A program made the translations under genes and the position numbers. From an uncultured Eubacteriales bacterium (GTDB taxonomy: Bacteria; Bacillota; Clostridia; Oscillospirales; Oscillospiraceae): a DNA stretch of 64,000 nucleotides. The first letter of the stretch is position 1; the number at the start of each line of letters is the position of its first letter. The notes under the pieces were generated by a model that did no database searches, had not been told where the DNA came from, and worked only from the letters and a program-made list of their open reading frames with translations. The DNA is taken from the NCBI GenBank assembly GCA_900544765.1, contig UQWI01000002.1, positions 124,001-188,000 on the forward strand, given 5' to 3'. Below are positions 24,837 to 32,485 of the stretch, in pieces.

Positions 24837-24946
24837 CCTCAACGTCCCTTGCGTGGAATGTGCTGCAACATAACATCGTCGCTGCAACGTATGCCCACGT
24901 TGCAAGCGTCTGCCGAGCTGGGTTGCGCGGAAACGCATGTCCGTTC

Positions 24947-25117
24947 TGCCCTGTAGGATACGGTACCTGGCTGTGTGGTTGCAGGGTCGTGGGATACGGT
25001 AGCAAGCGGATTTCTCTTTGGGGGTGTGGGGACATTTCTTTTGAACAAGACCAAAAGAAATGCCCCCACAGAGGGTTCGCAACCCGCCGGGTTGCACCCC
25101 TCACGTTGGGCGACGTG
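24947..25117 (+). repeat. repeat element copy C
   Basis: Long arm (24947-25020), compound hairpin TGTGGGG + CATTTCTTTTG ... CAAAAGAAATG + CCCCACA (25025-25070, loop AACAAGAC), then GCAACCCGCCGGGTTGC and CACGTTGGGCGACGT. The loop is the reverse complement of the copy A loop. Confidence 0.88.
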
Positions 25118-25164
25118 TCATTGAATAATACAGCGGACAGGACTTTTCGTCCTGCCCGCTTTTT

Positions 25165-25815
25165 TCAGGTCATCTTCTCCTGCTTGACCTTGTGGTCTAT
25201 TATGTGGCGGCCGGCGAGCTCGGAGCGCACCTCGTCGGGGGTGATGCCCAGCTCCGCCATAAGCACCAGCGCGTGATAGGCGAGGTCGGCCAGCTCGTAG
25301 ACGGTCTCGCGCTTGTCGCGCGCGTGGGCCGCGATTATGACCTCGGTGCTCTCCTCGCCGACCTTCTTGAGTATCTTGTCGAGGCCCTTTTCAAAGAGGT
25401 AGCTGGTGTAGCTGCCCTCGGGCTTCGCGGCCTTGCGGTCGAGCAGCAGCTCGTAGAGGCCCTGGATGGAGAAGGGCTCGGGCTCCTCGCTCGCCTTGAG
25501 CTCGTTGAAGAAGCAGCTCTCCGCGCCGGTGTGGCAGGCGGGGCCGAGCTTGTGCACCTTGACCTCGAGCGTGTCGTAGTCGCAGTCGGCGGTGATGCTG
25601 ACGACCTTCTGGCGGTTGCCGCTGGTTTCGCCCTTGCGCCAGAGCTCCTGGCGGCTGCGGCTCCAGAAGCAGGTGCAGCCCTCGCGGAGCGTTATCTCCA
25701 GGCTCTCGCGGTTCATGTAGGCCACCATAAGCAGCCTGCCGCTGTCCGCGTCGATGACGACGGCGGGTATCAGGCCGTGGGAGTTGAATTTGAGCTTGTC
25801 TATGACGTTTTCCAT
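25165..25815 (-). CDS. hisI: bifunctional phosphoribosyl-AMP cyclohydrolase / phosphoribosyl-ATP pyrophosphohydrolase
   Basis: 216-aa fusion (HisIE) for steps 2 and 3 of histidine synthesis. The HisI half (about 1-110) has [16 protein letters not shown] and the zinc cysteines in ADCDYD and [13 protein letters not shown]. The HisE half (about 115-205) has [13 protein letters not shown] and the helical ELADLAYH segment. Last gene of the leftward hisZGDCFI operon, 1 nt after hisF. Confidence 0.96.
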   Translation of the reverse strand: MENVIDKLKFNSHGLIPAVVIDADSGRLLMVAYMNRESLEITLREGCTCFWSRSRQELWRKGETSGNRQKVVSITADCDYDTLEVKVHKLGPACHTGAESCFFNELKASEEPEPFSIQGLYELLLDRKAAKPEGSYTSYLFEKGLDKILKKVGEESTEVIIAAHARDKRETVYELADLAYHALVLMAELGITPDEVRSELAGRHIIDHKVKQEKMT

Positions 25816-25816
25816 G

Positions 25817-26575
25817 CTATGACCTCACAAATATGCCGTTTTTGCGCAATTCGCTCTTGAGCTCCGGTATCTGCACGGCGCCGAAGTGGAAGATGGTCGC
25901 GGCCAGACCGCCGCTGACCTGCGGTACGCGCCTGAAGAGCTCTACGAAGTCCTCGATGCACCCGGCGCCGCCGGAGGCGATGACCGGCACGGGTACCGCG
26001 CGCACGACGGCCTCGGTCATATCCAGGTCGAAGCCGTGGCCGACGCCGTCCGTGTCCATGCTGTTCACGACCACCTCTCCCGCGCCGAGAGACACGCCCT
26101 GCGCTATCCAGTCGAGCGCGCGCATGCCGGTGGCCTCGCGGCCGCCCTTGGCGTAGACCATGAACTCGCCGTTTTCCCGCTTGATGTCCACGCTCAGCAC
26201 AACGCACTGGTTGCCGTAGCGCTGGGCGGCGCGCGCGATGAGCTCGGGGTCGCGTATAGCGGCGGAGTTCACGCTGACCTTGTCCGCCCCGGCCTTGAGC
26301 ACGCGGTCAAAGTCGTCGAGAGAGCTTATGCCCCCGCCGACCGTGAGCGGTATAAAGACCTTCTCCGCCGTCTCGCGCAGGATGCCGGTGAAGATGCCCC
26401 GGCCTTCGGCGGAGGCGGTGATGTCGTAGAATACGAGCTCATCCGCCCCGTTTTCGGAGTACCAGGTGGCCAGGCCGACGGGCGAGGAGACGTCCCTCAG
26501 CCCCTGGAAATTCACGCCCTTCACTACTCGGCCGTCCCTGACGTCAAGGCAGGGGATGATGCGCTTTTGTATCAT
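25817..26575 (-). CDS. hisF: imidazole glycerol phosphate synthase, cyclase subunit
   Basis: 252-aa TIM barrel. The N-terminus [16 protein letters not shown] carries the first catalytic Asp; [18 protein letters not shown] carries the second; phosphate sites lie in VGGGIS and IASGGAG. It works with HisH to close the imidazole ring and release AICAR. Its glutaminase partner hisH is not here but about 30 kb away (56592-57206). Confidence 0.97.
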   Translation of the reverse strand: MIQKRIIPCLDVRDGRVVKGVNFQGLRDVSSPVGLATWYSENGADELVFYDITASAEGRGIFTGILRETAEKVFIPLTVGGGISSLDDFDRVLKAGADKVSVNSAAIRDPELIARAAQRYGNQCVVLSVDIKRENGEFMVYAKGGREATGMRALDWIAQGVSLGAGEVVVNSMDTDGVGHGFDLDMTEAVVRAVPVPVIASGGAGCIEDFVELFRRVPQVSGGLAATIFHFGAVQIPELKSELRKNGIFVRS

Positions 26576-26584
26576 GGCAGCCTC

Positions 26585-27628
26585 CTAGTCTATGCTGTCG
26601 AGCGCCGCGAGCAGCTTATCCATCTGCCCGGCGGTGCCTATCGTGATGCGCAGGTATTCGGACAGGGCCCCGCCCAGGTAGCGCACGAGTATGCCGCGCT
26701 CCTTCAGCGCTGCGGCTATGTCCCCGGCCTCGCCCCTCGGCGGCCTGGCGAGCACGAAGTTGGCCTTTGAGCCGGTGAGGTACCAGCCCCGCGCCCTGAG
26801 CGCAGCGGCGAAGCGCTCCCGCTCGGCGGATATGAGCGCGCAGTTGGCCTCATAGTAGGCGCTGTCCCTGACGGCTGCGACGCCTGCGGCGAGGGCCGCG
26901 CGGTTGACGCTGTAGGGGTTGGTGGAGAACTTCAGCCGCCGCAAATCTTCGATGAGCCCCGCGCTGCCCACGGCAAAGCCGAGGCGCACGCCCGCCATGG
27001 AGCGGGACTTGGAGAAGGTGCGCACGACTATGACGTTAGGGTACTTCTTGGTGAGCGGCAGCGCGCTCTGGCCGCCGAAGGCGACGTAGGCCTCGTCCAC
27101 GACGACCACGCTGTCCGCGTTGCGCCGCACAACGGCCTCAATCGCGTCCTGCGGCAGCTCCACGCCCGTCTGGGCGTTGGGGTTTGCGATGACAACCAGC
27201 CGGTGCGCGTCGAAGAAGTCCTCGGGCTCGAGCGTGAAGCCCTCGTGCATGGGCGCGCGCCTTTCATCTATGCCGTGCAGGGCGCAGAAAACCTCGTAGA
27301 AGCCGTAGGTTATCTCCGGAAAGAGCGCGCCGCGCTCGCCGTAGGCCATGAAGCAGAAGTTCAGTATGTCGTCCGAGCCGTTTGCACAGACGATGTTGTC
27401 CGGCGTCACGCCCAAGGCCCCGGCTAGGGCGGCGTCGAGGGCGCGGCAGGCCGCGTCGGGGTACATGTTCAGAGCCGTGCCGTCCGCGGAGCGGAGCGCC
27501 TCTAGGACGCCGGGGCTGGGCGGATAGGGGCTCTCGTTGGCGTTGAGCTTGATGAACTCACCCTTTGGCTGCTCGCCGGGGACATAGGCGTCCAGCGCGG
27601 CGTAGCGGCTGTTCATGTAGCGGCTCAT
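26585..27628 (-). CDS. hisC: histidinol-phosphate aminotransferase
   Basis: 347-aa PLP aminotransferase. Motifs: IKLNANESPYPPSPGV, YPDAACRALDAALA, ANGSDDILNFCFMA, NPNAQTGVELP, DEAYVAFGGQ and RTFSKSRSMAGVRLG with the PLP Lys. ATG 27628 (MSRYMNSRYAALD) overlaps the hisD stop as ATGA; the longer open frame upstream is a shadow of hisD. Confidence 0.95.
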   Translation of the reverse strand: MSRYMNSRYAALDAYVPGEQPKGEFIKLNANESPYPPSPGVLEALRSADGTALNMYPDAACRALDAALAGALGVTPDNIVCANGSDDILNFCFMAYGERGALFPEITYGFYEVFCALHGIDERRAPMHEGFTLEPEDFFDAHRLVVIANPNAQTGVELPQDAIEAVVRRNADSVVVVDEAYVAFGGQSALPLTKKYPNVIVVRTFSKSRSMAGVRLGFAVGSAGLIEDLRRLKFSTNPYSVNRAALAAGVAAVRDSAYYEANCALISAERERFAAALRARGWYLTGSKANFVLARPPRGEAGDIAAALKERGILVRYLGGALSEYLRITIGTAGQMDKLLAALDSID

Positions 27629-28908
27629 TCGGCCTCGCCCCCTGTCCGGCGGGCGGTGGCGCTGACGGCGTGGCCGTGCAGACCCTCGGCGTCGGCAAAT
27701 AGGGCCGCGGCGTCGGCGACGGCCTCCAGCGCTTCGGCGGTGTAGTAGCTGAAGTAGGAGCGCTTTACGAAGTCCTCTACGCCGAGCGGGCTGGAAAAAC
27801 GCGCCGTACCCATCGTGGGCAGGGTGTGGTTGGTGCCGGAGAGGTAGTCGCCGAGCGGCTCGGGGCAGTAGCGGCCCAGAAAGACGCTGCCGGCGTTGCG
27901 CACCCTGGGCAGGAAGTCGAAGGGGGAGTCCACCGCGAGCTCCAGGTGCTCCGGCGCGACGGCGTTGGCCATCTCCACGGCCTCGTCGAGCGTAGAGACG
28001 ACGATAATCTTGCCGTTTGCCTCGACGGCCGCGCGGGCTATCTCTTCGCGCGGAAGTACGGAGAGCTGCCGCTCCACCTCTGCCTGTACGGCCTCGGCCA
28101 GAGGCATGGAGTCGGTTATCAGGATGGCCGTTGCGAGCTTGTCGTGCTCGGCCTGGCTGAGCAAATCTGCGGCGAGCCACGCGGGGTCCGACTTGCCGTC
28201 GGAGACTACGAGAATCTCGCTCGGCCCGGCTATCATGTCTATCGCCACCTGGCCGAACACCTGCCGCTTTGCCTCGGCGACAAAGGCGTTGCCGGGGCCG
28301 ACTATCTTGTCCACCTGCGGTATGGTCTCCGTGCCGTAGGCCAGTGCGGCCACGGCCTGGGCTCCGCCCACGCGGAACACGCGGTCGACGCCCGCTATCT
28401 TTGCCGCGGCGAGGATGACGTCGCTCACCGCGCCGCCGCTGGCCGGGGTGGTCATGACTATCTCGTCCACGCCCGCTATCTTCGCGGGTATGCAGTTCAT
28501 GAGCACGCTGCTGGGATAGGCCGCAGTGCCTCCGGGGACGTACAGGCCCACGCGGCGGAGCGGTATGACGCGCTGGCCGAGCAGCGAGCCGTTCTTGCCG
28601 GACATGATGTAGCCGTGGCTGAGCTGCTTTTCGTGGAAGGCGCGGATGTTCTCGGCGGCAAGGCGCATGACCTCGACGAGCCCGGCGTCTGCCCTGGAGA
28701 GCGCGGCGTCCATCTCTTCGGCCGTGACCTCAAGCGCAACGCCCTCGGCGGAGTCAAACTTCGCGTTGTACTTCATGAGGGCGGCGTCGCCGTTTGCGCG
28801 CACGTCGGCGATTATTCCGGCCACAATGCCGGACACGTCCGCGCCGGAGGCTTCGCGGCGCACCAGCTCGGCGTCCGGGGCCTCTCCGCGTTTGTATATC
28901 TTCAGCAT
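27625..28908 (-). CDS. hisD: histidinol dehydrogenase
   Basis: 427-aa zinc enzyme for the last two oxidation steps to histidine. Seen: GQRVIPLRRVGLYVPGG, FRVGGAQAVAALAYGT, DKIVGPGNAFVAEAKR, AGPSEILVVSD, the catalytic Glu-His in VAPEHLELAV, and SGTNHTLPTMGTAR near the C-terminus. Normal length. It sits 1 nt after hisG. Confidence 0.97.
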   Translation of the reverse strand: MLKIYKRGEAPDAELVRREASGADVSGIVAGIIADVRANGDAALMKYNAKFDSAEGVALEVTAEEMDAALSRADAGLVEVMRLAAENIRAFHEKQLSHGYIMSGKNGSLLGQRVIPLRRVGLYVPGGTAAYPSSVLMNCIPAKIAGVDEIVMTTPASGGAVSDVILAAAKIAGVDRVFRVGGAQAVAALAYGTETIPQVDKIVGPGNAFVAEAKRQVFGQVAIDMIAGPSEILVVSDGKSDPAWLAADLLSQAEHDKLATAILITDSMPLAEAVQAEVERQLSVLPREEIARAAVEANGKIIVVSTLDEAVEMANAVAPEHLELAVDSPFDFLPRVRNAGSVFLGRYCPEPLGDYLSGTNHTLPTMGTARFSSPLGVEDFVKRSYFSYYTAEALEAVADAAALFADAEGLHGHAVSATARRTGGEAE

Positions 28909-28909
28909 G

Positions 28910-29545
28910 TCATATCTCTCCTTCCAGTATCTCGGTGAGGGCGGACACCAGGCCGTCCACGCGTTTGTGCTTGAAGCGGAACGCGGCCTTGTTCACGATG
29001 AGCCTGGCGCTGATGGGCATTATCTCCTCCAGGACCTCCAGGTCGTTCTCGCGGAGCGTCGTGCCGGTTTCGACGATGTCTACGATGACGTCTGCCAGGC
29101 CGAGGATGGGCGCGAGCTCTATGGAGCCGTTGAGCTTGATTATATCTATCGCGCGGCCGCGGCTCTGGAAGTGCCGCGTCGCTATGTTGGGGAACTTGGT
29201 CGCCACGCGGAGCACCCCGCCGCGCTCGAGAGCGCCCTGGTATCCCGCCACGCACATGCGGCATTTGCCGAGCCCGAGGTCAAGCAGCTCGTAGACGTCG
29301 GCGCCGTGCTCGACAAGCACGTCCTTGCCCGCGACGCCGGCGTCCGCCGCGCCGCGCTCGACGTAAATGGGTACGTCGGCGGGCTTTACCCAGAAGAAGC
29401 GGAGCGAGCCGTCGTCGTTTTCCAGCACCAGCTTGCGGCTGTCCTCGTCGAGATTGGCGCAGCCCATGCCGCTCTCGCCCAGCAGGGCGACTACTTTTTC
29501 ACCCAGCCTGCCCTTCGGCAGGGCGATGTCCAGTGTGTCGGCCAT
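28910..29545 (-). CDS. hisG: ATP phosphoribosyltransferase, short form
   Basis: 211-aa catalytic subunit of the first step. ALPKGRLGEKVVAL at the N-terminus and ADVIVDIVETGTTLREN as the PRPP loop. It lacks the C-terminal regulatory domain of long HisG, so it needs the adjacent hisZ product for activity and histidine feedback. Confidence 0.96.
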   Translation of the reverse strand: MADTLDIALPKGRLGEKVVALLGESGMGCANLDEDSRKLVLENDDGSLRFFWVKPADVPIYVERGAADAGVAGKDVLVEHGADVYELLDLGLGKCRMCVAGYQGALERGGVLRVATKFPNIATRHFQSRGRAIDIIKLNGSIELAPILGLADVIVDIVETGTTLRENDLEVLEEIMPISARLIVNKAAFRFKHKRVDGLVSALTEILEGEI

Positions 29546-29546
29546 G

Positions 29547-30650
29547 TCAGTCGAGCCTCCCTTCGGAGTCTATGTGTACTGTCCTGCGGCAGCGCGCCGC
29601 GCCGGGCCATCGCTGCACCAGCACGCTCTCGCCGCCGGAAGTCATCTTCCGCACCGCTGCGGCCACCGCTGCGGGCGGGGTGTGCTGCCCTGTCAGGAGC
29701 AGTACGTCGGCGTCGTACTCTGGCCCCGAGGGCTCGAGCAGGCGCTCAAGCAGGTTGAGGTAGAGCGCAAAGCCGATTGCGCCTCCGCTCTTGCCGAGCT
29801 TGGCGAGCAGGCTGTCATAGCGCCCGCCGGAGAGCACGGCGGAGGGTACGCCGGGCACATAGCCCTTGAAGAGCAGGCCGTTGTAGTACTCCATGTCGCT
29901 CGTGATGGACAAGTCGAGGCTTATCCTGTCGAGCACGCCGAAACTCTCGAGTACGCCGGCGAGCTTGTCCAGCTCCGCAAGCGCGCGCTCCGTGGCGCTG
30001 TTGACAGACATGCTGCGCAGCTCGGCTATCGTCTCACGCACAGGCCCGTACAGCGAGGCGACCCGGCAGAGACGCTGCGCCGGCGCCCCGGCGGCCCCCG
30101 CCTGCGAGCAGATGTCGCGTATGCCGTGGGCGTTGCGCATGCCTGTCGCGCGGAGCAACTCCGCCCGGGGCTGGTCGCCCAGGCCGAGCGCGTCTATCAG
30201 CCCGGTGACAAAGCCCATGTGCGTTATGTCCAGCACATAGCCGTTGTCGATGGCGTCCAGGCTGCGGGCCGCGAGCGTGACCACCTCGCCCATGGCGTAG
30301 TAGTCCACGTCGCCCAAGTACTCAAGCCCGGCCTGCGTTATCTCCTGGAAGCCCAGCTGCCTGTCCGGCGCGCGGTATACGCTCTCGTCATAGTAGACGC
30401 GCACGGGCTCCCCGGGGCGCGGCGTCATGCTCTTCGCTATGGAGAGCGTGACGTCGGGCTTGAGCGCCATAAGGCGCCCGTTGGTATCCGTAAAGGTTAT
30501 AACCCCGCCGGCGGGCAGGAAGCTGCGGTTCCCGGCGTAGAGGTCGTATTCTTCAAACTTGCTCATCCTGTAGGGACGGTACCCGTATTCCGAGCAGAGG
30601 GAGCGGAAGCTGTGCACGAACCTCTCCTCGCGGGTCAGTATGTTGTCCAT
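29547..30650 (-). CDS. hisZ: ATP phosphoribosyltransferase regulatory subunit
   Basis: 367-aa class II histidyl-tRNA-synthetase-like protein without tRNA ligase function. It shows the paralogue's motif 2 region (RVYYDESVYRAPD) and DMEYYNGLLFKGYVPG with YDSLLAKLGKSGGAIGFAL near the C-terminus. It pairs with short HisG. First gene of hisZGDCFI; GAGGT precedes ATG 30650. Confidence 0.93.
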   Translation of the reverse strand: MDNILTREERFVHSFRSLCSEYGYRPYRMSKFEEYDLYAGNRSFLPAGGVITFTDTNGRLMALKPDVTLSIAKSMTPRPGEPVRVYYDESVYRAPDRQLGFQEITQAGLEYLGDVDYYAMGEVVTLAARSLDAIDNGYVLDITHMGFVTGLIDALGLGDQPRAELLRATGMRNAHGIRDICSQAGAAGAPAQRLCRVASLYGPVRETIAELRSMSVNSATERALAELDKLAGVLESFGVLDRISLDLSITSDMEYYNGLLFKGYVPGVPSAVLSGGRYDSLLAKLGKSGGAIGFALYLNLLERLLEPSGPEYDADVLLLTGQHTPPAAVAAAVRKMTSGGESVLVQRWPGAARCRRTVHIDSEGRLD

Positions 30651-30669
30651 AGCGCTTACCTCGCTTTAG

Positions 30670-30686
30670 TCTACTAATTCAGTAGC
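30670..30686. promoter_or_regulatory. inverted repeat in the hisZ leader, candidate operator
   Basis: CTACT-AATTC-AGTAG lies just after the predicted start of transcription of the his operon. Position suits a repressor site (for example a HisR/TrpR-type regulator), but I do not recognise the box. Confidence 0.4.
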
Positions 30687-30694
30687 ACGCTAAC

Positions 30695-30722
30695 ATATTA
30701 CCGCATTATTTGCGCCTGTCAA
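30695..30722 (-). promoter_or_regulatory. promoter of hisZGDCFI
   Basis: Leftward TTGACA (30722-30717), 16-nt spacer, TAATAT (30700-30695). The -35 overlaps the end of murI. Confidence 0.72.
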
Positions 30723-31519
30723 GCCCTTTCGACGCGTATTGCCGCTTCATCGGGCAGAAACAGTTTGGCGTCGCGCGCAAACTTCGCCTCGTCGCCCGAG
30801 ACCAGGCAGCGCAGTGTCCCGCCGCTGTCCCGGCCGCAGAGCAGGCCTCCGCCCTCTAGCAGGCGGGCGCACTCCATCGCCCCGGCGGCGCCGGAGTTTA
30901 CCAGCTCTACACCCGGCCCTGCGGCTTCGCCGATGGCGCCGGCGAGCAGGGGAAAGTGCGTACAGCCCAGCACGAGCGTGTCGATTCCGCTGCCGAGCAG
31001 GGGCGAGAGCGAGGTCCTGACGGCCTCGCGCACACCGGCGTCGGAGTAATCCGTGCGGCCGGACTCAGCCAGCGGCACGAGCAGGCCGGTGCCGGTTTCC
31101 AGGACGGCCGTGCCTGGGGCAAGGGCCGAAATGGCTCGGGAGAAAGCGCCGGAGCGCGCCGTGGCCTCCGTGGAGAGCACGCCGACGCGCCCGTTTTTCG
31201 TGGTTTCGGCCGCCATGCGCGCAGTTGGAAGCACAACCCCGCAGTACGGCAGCGCGGACACCTCGCCTACGACTTCCAGGCAGTTTGAGCTGACGGTGCC
31301 GCAGGCCACCAATATGGCCTTGACGCCCTCGGCCATGAGCCTGCGCGTGGACGCCGACGCGAGGCGGCGAAGCTCTTCGACGCTGCGTCCGCCGTAAGGC
31401 ACGTTGGCAGTGTCCGCAAGGTATACTATGTTCTCGCCGGGCAGAATACGGCGCAGTACGCGCACCGCGCTCAGCCCGCCTACGCCGGAGTCAAACACTC
31501 CTACGGCTCTGTAATCCAA
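30719..31519 (-). CDS. murI: glutamate racemase
   Basis: 266-aa cofactor-independent racemase making D-glutamate for peptidoglycan. Motifs: GVFDSGVGGLSAVRVL with the conserved Asp-Ser, DTANVPYGGRSVEEL, the first catalytic Cys in VACGTVSSN and the second in LGCTHFPLL. I chose TTG 31519 (LDYRAVGVF) because AAGGAG lies 7 nt upstream; the longer in-frame extension has no family similarity. It is followed by the his operon and preceded by the XRE/ImmA pair. Confidence 0.93.
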   Translation of the reverse strand: MDYRAVGVFDSGVGGLSAVRVLRRILPGENIVYLADTANVPYGGRSVEELRRLASASTRRLMAEGVKAILVACGTVSSNCLEVVGEVSALPYCGVVLPTARMAAETTKNGRVGVLSTEATARSGAFSRAISALAPGTAVLETGTGLLVPLAESGRTDYSDAGVREAVRTSLSPLLGSGIDTLVLGCTHFPLLAGAIGEAAGPGVELVNSGAAGAMECARLLEGGGLLCGRDSGGTLRCLVSGDEAKFARDAKLFLPDEAAIRVERA

Positions 31520-31544
31520 TGTCTCACTCCTTGGGAATTTGCTT

Positions 31545-31958
31545 TTAGTGCGAGGCGTCCCCGGCCTCGCAGGGGAGCAGGCCAGCCTCTCGCAGGCTGC
31601 GCAGGGTATCGGGCGAAGCCCCGCGCAGGAAATGCGCCAGGAAGTCGCCGGTGTCCGTGTAAAACGGAACGCAGCCCGGCGGCAGCTGCGCGCTGCCGTC
31701 CGCAGCGGCCGGTATACGGCGCAGCCCGTCGGCGGCGTCCTCGATGGCTCCAAGCTCGAGCTCGTCGCGGTAGAAGTGGTCCCCGCTCAGATGTGCCAGC
31801 TCGTGGCGCAGGCCCTCCGCGCGCGTCTCGGGGGAGAAGCAGGTGTTCAGGTAGATGGTAAAGGTGCCGTCGCCGTTGGAGGCAACGACGCTCGGAGAGC
31901 CCATGTTGGGGAACTCCACCTGCCTCACCCAATAGTCGACGCCTTCTATGAGCTTCAT
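31545..31958 (-). CDS. ImmA/IrrE-like metallopeptidase
   Basis: 137-aa protein with a zinc-protease motif HELAH (in GLRHELAHLSGDHFY, about residue 52) and a downstream acidic helix (ELGAIEDAADG). It is overlapped by 4 nt with an upstream XRE-family gene, exactly the ImmR-ImmA arrangement in which the peptidase cleaves the repressor to induce a mobile element or stress genes. Short for the family. Its C-terminus (about 85-135) has no recognised motif. Confidence 0.75.
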   Translation of the reverse strand: MKLIEGVDYWVRQVEFPNMGSPSVVASNGDGTFTIYLNTCFSPETRAEGLRHELAHLSGDHFYRDELELGAIEDAADGLRRIPAAADGSAQLPPGCVPFYTDTGDFLAHFLRGASPDTLRSLREAGLLPCEAGDASH

Positions 31959-32326
31959 TTGCTGGCCTGCAGCTCTTCAATCATATGCACTATGGCCTCT
32001 ATCTGCTCCTTCGTGGCGTTCTTAGTCACGGAGAAGAGCATGCGCTTGTCGGGACGCGCGCGCAGCTCCTCGAGATATCCTGCCAATTCCCGCTCCACGG
32101 GGTCGTTGAAGCGGCTGTTGGTGTCCTCGCCGAGCAGATAGTCGGTTGATACGCCGAGATACTTTGCAATGCGCGCCGCAGTGTCGGCGGTTACGCCCTT
32201 GGCGCGGCCCTTGCGGAGCTCGGTCATGAAGCTGCGGCTCATGCCCAGATCTGTGCTCATTTTGGCGCCGGTTATCCCGCGCTCTTTCAGCAGGGCGTCA
32301 ATCCTTTCAGCAATGTTGCCGGACAT
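31955..32326 (-). CDS. XRE-family HTH repressor
   Basis: 123-aa protein. The N-terminal helix-turn-helix (about 5-68) reads IDALLKERGITGAKMSTDLG ... SRSFMTELRKGRAKGVTADT and ends with the typical YLGVSTDYLLGED. The C-terminal helical part (about 75-120) is unique. Paired with an ImmA-like peptidase. No integrase or phage genes are nearby, so it looks like a stand-alone chromosomal pair or a remnant of an element. Confidence 0.88.
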   Translation of the reverse strand: MSGNIAERIDALLKERGITGAKMSTDLGMSRSFMTELRKGRAKGVTADTAARIAKYLGVSTDYLLGEDTNSRFNDPVERELAGYLEELRARPDKRMLFSVTKNATKEQIEAIVHMIEELQASK

Positions 32327-32436
32327 ACAAAAACCACCTTGTCGTTGTGTTGTGAAGGACTTAGGCCGAAGTTTGATATTCTGTGCATGCGGTATTTAAA
32401 TTCGCTGTTTCCTCGGCCATATGCCCTGCATTATTA

Positions 32437-32465
32437 AGTATATTACAGACGGTTGTACATGTCAA
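32437..32465 (-). promoter_or_regulatory. promoter of the XRE/ImmA pair
   Basis: Leftward TTGACA (32465-32460), 17-nt spacer, TATACT (32442-32437). The -35 is embedded in GTTG-N7-CAAC, a possible autoregulatory site. The leader to the XRE start is about 110 nt. Confidence 0.7.
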
Positions 32466-32485
32466 CCAAACCGTGAAAATTACGC

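Larger units (their letters stand above)
24270..25164. other. 895-base gene-free region made of related repeats
   Basis: No ORF here has a ribosome-binding site or coding character; several frames merely translate the repeats and resemble each other. The region contains three copies of a hairpin-centred element (separate entries) joined by unrelated spacers at about 24514-24700 and 24837-24946. Confidence 0.75.

Noticed and set aside
24609..25276. Overlapping open frames of 100-160 residues in the repeat mosaic
   Set aside because: Frames on both strands give similar Pro/Arg/Thr-rich peptides because they read inverted copies of one repeat; no starts or coding bias.
26585..28180. 531-aa version of hisC
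   Set aside because: The upstream third is Arg/Gly-rich shadow of hisD; ATG 27628 overlaps the hisD stop and begins a normal HisC.
30719..31753. 344-aa version of murI
   Set aside because: The N-terminal extension is unlike MurI and overlaps the ImmA-like gene; TTG 31519 has AAGGAG at the right distance.
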